From assembly GCA_001910725.1 (NCBI GenBank), contig MJGA01000032.1, positions 62,001 through 126,000 on the forward strand: a DNA stretch of 64,000 bases. Reading direction: 5' to 3'. The notes under the pieces are model-generated. The model did no database searches. It was not told the DNA's origin and saw only the letters and a list, made by a program, of their open reading frames with translations. How positions within the stretch are numbered: position 1 is the stretch's first letter; each line of letters starts with the position of its first letter. A program made the position numbers and the translations under genes. This document shows, one piece after another, positions 58,401 through 64,000 of the stretch. Source of the stretch: Phanerodontia chrysosporium. Its lineage: Eukaryota > Basidiomycota > Agaricomycetes > Polyporales > Phanerochaetaceae.

Positions 58401-60901
58401 GCCCTCTATCATGATTCCCCAGTATCAGGACACCCTGAACGATTCAAGACGGCCGAACTGGTACTCCGCGATTTCTACTGGCCGGGCCTACGATTCTTTG
58501 TTTCAGCGTATGTCAAAGGCTGCGCCACATGCCAACAGATGAAGGTTAACACGCATCCCACGAAATCACCGTTGCAACCCATCAAAGGGACAAAGCGTGA
58601 CCGGCCATTCGCCTTCGTTACCTGTGATTTCATCACGCACCTCCCGCTGTCCAAGGGTTTTACTGCTCTTATGGTCGTGGTCGACCATGACTCTACGAAG
58701 GGGTAATTCTTATTCCATGCACGGAGAAGACCGACGCCACAATGACAGCCACGTACTACCACGACAATGTCTTTCGGCGGTTTGGCATGCCAGACGTCTT
58801 CCTCTCAGATAGAGGCCCACAATTTAACTCACGATTCATGGAGGAACTCTGGAAGCTGACAGGAACCAATCAACGAATGAGCACGGCATACCACCCTCAA
58901 ACGGATGGCGAAACTGAACGAATGAACCGCGAAATCGAATCCTACCTTCGGATATTCTGTTCAAATCACCCACACGATTGGTCCGACTACATCGTCAATA
59001 TGGAATTCGCGTTCAACAACCGAGAACACTCAGCCACGAAGCAATCACCATTCTTTCTGATGTACGGATCTCATCCGGTGGCATTCCCGACGCAATTTGC
59101 AAAATCCAAGGTTCCGTCAACTCTCGAATGGTTCCGCAGACGACAGCGTGCACAAGAGGAAGCCAACGCGGCGATGGATTACGCAACAGCGCAGATGGCG
59201 GGCCGAATATGCCGACACTTCGAACCATTCAAAGAAGGTCAGAAGGTTTGGTTGGAAATGACTCACCACGAGGACGGCTACCCGTTCAAGAAGTTTGCAC
59301 CCAAGAGACACGGGCCGTACAAGATCGAGAAGGTTCTATCTCGCCTCGTGTACAAGCTGAAATTCCCGAAAACAACAAAGATCCACCCCGTGGTACACGC
59401 GTCTCTCTTATTAGCCTATCACGAAATGGTGCAGCACGGGAAGAACTTCTTGACACCACCACCTGACCTTATCGACGGACATGAGGAGTACGAAGTCGAA
59501 GCCATCTTAGCAGACAGACCCTGGGGCAACGGAAGAAGATACCTAATAAGGTGGAAAGACCAACCAACGGCAGAAAACTCATGGGAACCCGAGTCACATC
59601 TGACCAACGCCAAGGAACTTCTCGAGGAATATAAAAAGACGCGAGGTCTGAAAACTGGTAGACAGCAGCCTCCACCACTCAACGCAGCTACACCCCGCTC
59701 CCAACACTCAGACTCAGAATCGACATGTCATCCCCCACGTCTTCCAGCAACACCACCGCTGTCAACAACGTCGACAAGCAGGTCGTCAAGGACACCGTCA
59801 CGTTCCCCAACAACTTCGAGATCTCCGCCATCGACTTATGCAATGACACACACCAACTCACCCGTTACCTCCTCATCCACCACCTTCTCCACCGTATCCC
59901 CGACAACGTCGGTGCCACCACAAACAAAGGTCACATCCGTGGCTTCATCCTCACAGCATTCGACAACTTCCACAAGCACGACAGAGTCAACATTGTCAGC
60001 CACGCCCTCCGAGAATGGCAAAAGGAACTCAACGAAGCCAAACAGCACAACCTCGACGACCCCCTCCATCAAACAAGCAAGAAGCTTGAAGCCGACAGTC
60101 ACTGGGTCGAGGTCATCCGCAACCAATATGTCACCCCTGGCAACACACCCGAGCCCTCTCCCGAGTCAATCCCTATCCCCGAGCCTATGGTCGTCGACCA
60201 ACCCGCACCCTTTACCCTCGACCACTGCCCTGACGCATACGCGCTCCTCATGGAAGACCTCTACAAGCAACTCGACAAAAGAGCCAGCCCTCCTCACCCC
60301 CGCGAGTGCATCACCAACATCTTCCACCACGATCACACCGCCGAAGCGCTACGAGCTGAGGCAGCAAAGAAGGCCCCCTGCGCGCTATATGCAGGTCTTG
60401 CACAGCTCAACGTTAACCTCGCCCAACGCATCAACGATCTCGACGAAGAGATCGACGGCATCCACGCAACACTCCGAGGAACAGTCATGCAAATGGACAT
60501 GGCCATCAGCAACAAGATGCAGCTTGTTCGAGAAACCAAGGCGAACCATGACACTCTCCTGCATGAGTTCGCCCAGGGCAACGACAACGTCCGAGCCCTC
60601 GTCGCGGGAGTTTGGGACACGTACTTCGATCATCCCACCGGCGAGACACTCGAACGAGGACAGCTCGCCAGGCTCAAATGCACCGCGCAGCATCGGGGCC
60701 ATCCTCAACTCAACCTGCGCCGTCGATCATCTGCGCAACCTGAAGCCGGCCCGTCCAACATCATCCCCACCCCACGTCGCCGTCACCATCGCAAGGGCAA
60801 AGGACGGGCCCCTCCAGCTGGAGCAGAGGTCATTGACGTTGATGCTATTAAAGAGGAGGCTTGAAGAATCTCACGGGGTTCGATCGTCGAGGAGGAGCTA
60901 A
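55428..60901 (+). CDS. Retrotransposon Pol: PR-dUTPase-RT-RH-IN-chromodomain
   Basis: Protease DSGAQGKFID lies near 55605. A full dUTPase domain follows (about 55990-56395). Reverse transcriptase has [30 protein letters not shown] (Asn at 57060-57062 in place of Asp) and YMDD (57249-57260). RNase H is at about 57680-58050 (ECDAS, DRELLAI, TDHKNL). Integrase has an HHCC zinc finger (about 58410-58535) and core residues in VTCDFITHL, LSDRGPQF and GETERMN. A chromodomain (YEVEAILADRPWGNGRRYLI) lies near 59490-59640. The frame breaks at the G-run 58700-58703 and resumes one base off. The later frame stays open to a TAA at 60899-60901 touching the right LTR, but its last ~420 codons are Ser/Thr/Pro-rich and probably shadow ORF3. 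Confidence 0.93.
55452..55458 (+). promoter_or_regulatory. Candidate -1 ribosomal frameshift site
   Basis: GGGTTTT lies in phase X XXY YYZ with the gag codons GAG GGT TTT and just before the gag stop at 55465. A slip by -1 enters the pol frame (RGFSAVRRTPAV). Confidence 0.6.
55990..56395 (+). other. dUTPase domain inside Pol
   Basis: All five trimeric dUTPase motifs appear in order: AGLDLSS, PRSGLALKG, GVVDRDYTGELQV, GDRVAQLI and RGEQGFGSTG. The enzyme would turn dUTP into dUMP and limit uracil in the element's cDNA. The domain sits between protease and reverse transcriptase. Confidence 0.92.
59725..60864 (+). CDS. Retrotransposon third ORF, unknown
   Basis: A 379-codon frame begins at ATG 59725 and overlaps the open pol frame by 1.1 kb. 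Codon third positions are strongly C-rich in this frame, while the overlapping frame reads as low-complexity Ser/Thr/Pro, so this frame is more likely the coding one. Segments include FPNNFEISAIDLCND, AFDNFHKHDRVNIVSHALRE and a coiled-coil region (NLAQRINDLDEEIDGIHATL). The C-terminus is basic then acidic: RRRHHRKGKGRAPP and AEVIDVDAIKEEA, with a SUMO-interaction-like EVIDVD and the host-like KGKGRA motif. It does not look like an envelope protein: no signal peptide or membrane segment is visible. I recognise no family. Confidence 0.7.
   Translation: MSSPTSSSNTTAVNNVDKQVVKDTVTFPNNFEISAIDLCNDTHQLTRYLLIHHLLHRIPDNVGATTNKGHIRGFILTAFDNFHKHDRVNIVSHALREWQKELNEAKQHNLDDPLHQTSKKLEADSHWVEVIRNQYVTPGNTPEPSPESIPIPEPMVVDQPAPFTLDHCPDAYALLMEDLYKQLDKRASPPHPRECITNIFHHDHTAEALRAEAAKKAPCALYAGLAQLNVNLAQRINDLDEEIDGIHATLRGTVMQMDMAISNKMQLVRETKANHDTLLHEFAQGNDNVRALVAGVWDTYFDHPTGETLERGQLARLKCTAQHRGHPQLNLRRRSSAQPEAGPSNIIPTPRRRHHRKGKGRAPPAGAEVIDVDAIKEEA
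60888..60901 (+). other. Polypurine-tract-like sequence
   Basis: CGAGGAGGAGCTAA directly precedes the right LTR, at the position where plus-strand priming starts. It is short and interrupted by CT. Confidence 0.4.
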
Positions 60902-61110
60902 TGTTACGAATGCACTGACAAATATTTTTCCTTTGCTTACTCATTATCGTTGTATTATTACTCAGCCAGTTTTCGCCTTACTAATGTCGCTGTCCCTTCC
61001 TTAGTCATAGGCTAGGTTAGACGTATATAAGGCCAGAACTCTCGTCTCCTTTTCTCTAAGCTAGTATTTTGTATTCCCGTCTAGAATCTACCTCATTCTC
61101 GACTCTTACA
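60902..61110 (+). repeat. Right LTR (209 bp, shortened)
   Basis: It matches both ends of the left LTR (TGTTACG... and ...CTCTTACA), with 3 substitutions. The 730 bp between two AGTAT words is missing. Confidence 0.9.
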
Positions 61111-61115
61111 TGAAG
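61111..61115. repeat. Target-site duplication TGAAG, right
   Basis: Second copy of the TGAAG at 52774-52778. Confidence 0.85.
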
Positions 61116-62110
61116 CACAAACAGAATACTACCAGTGAAGACAGTGAACTGAAACGAGTGCCAAAGAAGACCAGACGAAAGAGGTGTGACTACATCTGTA
61201 CCTGCTCAAGGAAGTGCCAAAGATCGATTGTTCTAATAAGCTGGACCTGGCGTCAACACCAATGCTAGCCAGATGAAGATAAGCAGATGGGTCAGAACAT
61301 GAACTCAGTCATTGGGATGGAAGCTATCCCTTTCATATCACCTGCGTGCAAGGCATGGAGGGCTGCATACAACGAGTCTAATGGGTAAGGGACCAGAAAT
61401 GTCCCTCATCATAACAAAAGCCAGGTGAGCAAAGGGTGCTGCTTCACCTTTATGGGCTTCTACTAAGTACATTCAATGTAGATACATGCACCTGCCACAG
61501 AAGCAGATGCATAGGAACATAGTGAAGCATCCAATAATAACACTGACCATTTGGTGTGTAGACTCACTGTGTATACTACCATTTGACTCACATTTGTTAG
61601 GATGAAGTTCCAGCTTGAACAGATGAGCAGGTTGATTATTTCAGCTCAAAGGGCTCTCCCGCACCTGGAAGCAGTGCGAATAGGTCTGCCCATGTGCAGG
61701 GCTCACTCGAGGGTGCAAAATACAATGTGCTACTTGAGATACTCCTCAAGGACACTGAGGACAAGGACCCTGTACAACAAGATGCAAAGTTTGTCCATTT
61801 CAAGGCTGACTTACCACCAGAAGGACTTCAAACTGAAAATCCTGGTGCTCCACTTGATATATGCCTCATAGACCTTCAGATTGCCCAGAACTTTGTTGAG
61901 GCTGTCCAGAACGCCACACTAGACAAAGAGAAGCTACCGGAGGGCGTCCTGGACTGCATCTGGCACTGTTCATTCTCTTGCCTTTTTCTTGACCTAGAGC
62001 ATGACAAGGTATCACAAAAATGTGCTACCCTAGCACCTATACACCAAACCAACCAGCAATACTCACTGGCAAAGGTTTACTTGGACTACAAAGGGTGTAG
62101 CCAAGCTTGA
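61116..62110 (+). pseudogene. Decayed gene interrupted by the retrotransposon
   Basis: Joining the flanks across one TGAAG gives an ORF starting MKHKQNTTSEDSELKRVPKK, whose ATG lies left of the element. It continues here through a Cys cluster CDYICTCSRKC to a stop near 61268. Further coding-like pieces follow, notably KYNVLLEILLKDTEDKDPVQ and IAQNFVEAVQNATLDKEKLP (61694-62110), separated by stops and frame changes. A short N-terminal Cys cluster followed by such helical blocks recalls basidiomycete transposase families of the Plavaka/KDZ type, but the similarity is from memory and weak. It may instead be a lineage-specific gene. Confidence 0.4.
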
Positions 62111-63794
62111 AGACGAGGTATAAAGACTAGAGAGGTGAGATGCGATGAGATTGAAGCTGGGGAGGCGCCCCCAGCCCTCAGGGTTTACATACATGTGCAC
62201 CAGGTCCCCAAGGACCGGTGTTCAGGGTCCTAGCTATCTAATACCTACTACACTATTGGCTAGTACCCTACAGGCATTTCTACATTCTCCAACATGTTTC
62301 TATATCAGTAAAACTACAACATGTCTTTTGGCACTTGCTTGACTTACGTCTTTTGCGGCAAGGTCTTTGCTCTTTTGTGGCAGGTCTTTGGTCTTCTAGT
62401 GAGCGTGCATTTCGAACTTCTGGATATACTTGGCACCCAATATGGAGCAGCTGACATACCGAGTGGGGATTGAGATATTGGACCTGCATGTGAGTGTAGG
62501 CGTCTGAGCAATACAGCAGACATAATTCTGTTAGAGAGGCGAGGCACTGCAACGCAATATGCGCACTGCAGGGTTAGGCTGCTGCACAGCCTGAGCGTCA
62601 CTGTGACTGCGCTTGTAGGCCCCCTGGCACCACGGACCTGGTGCACTTCACATCACAGCAGTTGGTGCTCAAGCCAGTCATATGCATCATTCTTGTGGGA
62701 CTACATGAGTATTTTTGTTCCGCTATGACACTAGTATAGAACCTCGTCTAGTACATGGAGTAAAATCCATCAATATGCCACTTCATGTGCATGGTGGTCC
62801 ACAAATCTATTTACATAGAAAGCCCGAAATGTGTCGAGACTGTCCGTATGATCTAGTGTTCGTGGTACAAACCTGTCACCAAACACGGGCAGCAAGTGCA
62901 CAGCTTGCACAATGGTATCGATGTGAACAATGGTCTTGTAGCGTTGCCCACCACAGTAGATGTCAGGCTCAACAATCCACATTCTGGTGTCCTCACATGG
63001 AGACGCTGATGCACCCTGCACGCCGCTGCACCCACCGACACGTCATAACTCGTGTCTCCCGTGCTTCGCAGTGTCAGCTGATAAAGCTGAAGCCGAGACG
63101 GTCGCACCATGTGCTCACCTGAGTCCTCCCGAACACGTCGCAACCAACATGTCAGCGCTCCGAGTCACGCACCCGATGCCGAACCCCTGCCGAGCACCTC
63201 GCCACATGGGTCCCACGCCACATCCGAGCAGCACCTGCTCGGCCCAAGTATTTGCCCGCACACCAGACCTCGCTGCCCGCTGCAACTCTCCCACAGTCCT
63301 CGCGGTATCGTCGCCGACGCCTCGCAGGTTTTGTTAAGCAGTTTCACCGCCGTCGGATGGTGTAGGAACATGGTACTGTATAGTTCTGACATAGGGTGGC
63401 TGAGTAGAGTAGTATAAAATACCTTTCCTGTCGTAGATAGCATCGAACAAGTTCCCCTCTTGCCATAAGCCTTACACGCGTGTCTGCGAACCTCGTCCAG
63501 TGACTCCTCTGCACCTCGCGACCTCGCCTGCGAACTTGTCCCTGCGAACCTTGACTTCACCCGAGCACCCAAGCCGAGCGAGCGACCTTGCGAGCCTCGG
63601 CCTCCTCCTCGCGCCTTGCTCTCCCCCTTCTCGCCTTCTACCACCCACTTGCTCGCTGACCGCGGCTCGCGTTTAGTGTTACTAACAGCTTTATTTCTTT
63701 TTATTCTAGGTACAACTGGTCGCTTCGGTCCCCATAGTCGCGCTCACCCCTACTCCGACTGCTCACGTGCCCTCGGCTGATACCTATCCCGTTC

Positions 63795-63827
<33 letters not shown>

Positions 63828-64000
63828 GACGTTCCCCCTTTCTTTTGGCCTAGCCGCGCGCAAGCGCATCAACACGGCGATGGGAGAGAACCATGTCACC
63901 AACGCACAGTCCAGGGTGAGCCCGTGGTACTTGAAAGAGAAGAAAAGAAGCACACGCGCAGCGTGTAGACCTGCAAATCCTGATACAGATGAGTCAGCAT
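62111..64000. other. No gene seen; CT-rich microsatellite
   Basis: No conserved coding sequence, RNA gene or repeat boundary was recognised. A CT-rich simple repeat lies at about 63794-63837. Pyrimidine-rich sequence before it could be the promoter of a gene beyond the window. Confidence 0.45.

Larger units (their letters stand above)
52779..61110 (+). mobile_element. Ty3/gypsy chromovirus with dUTPase and third ORF
   Basis: This is an 8.3-kb element with TG...CA LTRs and a 5-bp duplication. Order: LTR, primer site, gag, protease, dUTPase, reverse transcriptase, RNase H, integrase, chromodomain, ORF3, purine tract, LTR. Domain order with integrase after RNase H defines Ty3/gypsy, and the C-terminal chromodomain a chromovirus. 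The two LTRs differ at only 3 aligned sites over 209 bp apart from a 730-bp length difference, so the insertion is recent. Pol carries one frame break (G-run 58700-58703), and the reverse transcriptase has Asn for the first catalytic Asp, so this copy may not be autonomous. Confidence 0.95.

Noticed and set aside
59725..60864. ORF3 as a retroviral envelope-like gene
   Set aside because: No signal peptide, transmembrane segment or furin-like site; the composition is soluble and coiled-coil.
58742..60901. Reading the 3' pol frame as a 719-residue protein to the LTR
   Set aside because: After the chromodomain the frame is low-complexity Ser/Thr/Pro, as expected for an out-of-frame shadow of C-rich codons. 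The overlapping ORF3 has normal composition.

Overview
The window is nuclear DNA from a basidiomycete fungus, most likely a wood-decay polypore. The evidence is many ~47-60 nt GT-AG introns, GC-rich and densely packed genes, polypore-type families (GH30, GH3, VHS-domain, MFS), the recurrent basidiomycete tail motif DKGKxRA, and a fungal chromovirus. About twenty genes can be followed; none is organellar or bacterial. I recognised no tRNA, rRNA or CRISPR.

Layout. 0.3-5.5 kb: two tandem paralogs of unknown function with duplicated promoters. 5.8-7.6 kb: secreted GH30 glycosidase (-). 7.9-9.2 kb: unknown family member A (-), whose paralog B lies at 40.6-42.0 kb. 10-11 kb: NatC acetyltransferase NAA30 (+). 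11.5-13.7 kb: ER Hsp70 KAR2/BiP (+). 14.1-15.3 kb: ERAD-type E2 UBC7 (-). 15.7-22.7 kb: LAA1/HEATR5 trafficking protein (+). 22.9-25.8 kb: VHS-domain protein (-). 26.0-28.0 kb: GH3 beta-N-acetylglucosaminidase (-). 28.9-30.8 kb: Cdc20/Cdh1-type APC/C activator (-). 31.8-33.6 kb: MFS transporter (-). 34.5-37.1 kb: proteasomal deubiquitinase UBP6 (-). 37.4-38.6 kb: BAP31-like ER protein (+). 39.1-39.8 kb: histone chaperone ASF1 (+). 42.2-43.0 kb: small coiled-coil protein (+). 43.6-48.9 kb: tuberin/TSC2 (+). 49.2-52.3 kb: Holliday-junction resolvase YEN1/GEN1 (-). 52.8-61.1 kb: complete Ty3/gypsy retrotransposon. 61.1-62.1 kb: decayed gene into which the element inserted. 62.1-64 kb: no gene seen.

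The most unusual object is the retrotransposon. It has TG...CA LTRs and a TGAAG target duplication. Its primer-binding site matches the predicted 5' end of its own RNA (Tf1/sushi-like self-priming). It has a correctly phased -1 slippery heptamer between gag and pol, a complete dUTPase domain between protease and reverse transcriptase, and a chromodomain after integrase. A third ORF of 379 codons overlaps the pol 3' frame. The LTRs differ by a 730-bp segment, and the first catalytic Asp of the reverse transcriptase reads Asn.

A second window-wide observation concerns the sequence itself. At least ten otherwise intact conserved genes carry exactly one reading-frame break each, nearly always where one C or G seems missing from a C/G run (KAR2, LAA1, ASF1, BAP31-like, MFS, APC/C activator, VHS gene, paralog B, pol; also UBP6 and GH30 with less clear context). 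Systematic base-calling error explains this better than mass pseudogenisation, so gene models crossing these points should be treated as intact genes.

Functionally the genes are mostly housekeeping: ER folding and degradation (KAR2, UBC7, BAP31-like), ubiquitin/proteasome (UBC7, UBP6, APC/C activator), vesicle traffic (LAA1, VHS), TOR control (TSC2), chromatin and recombination (ASF1, YEN1). They do not form a metabolic cluster.
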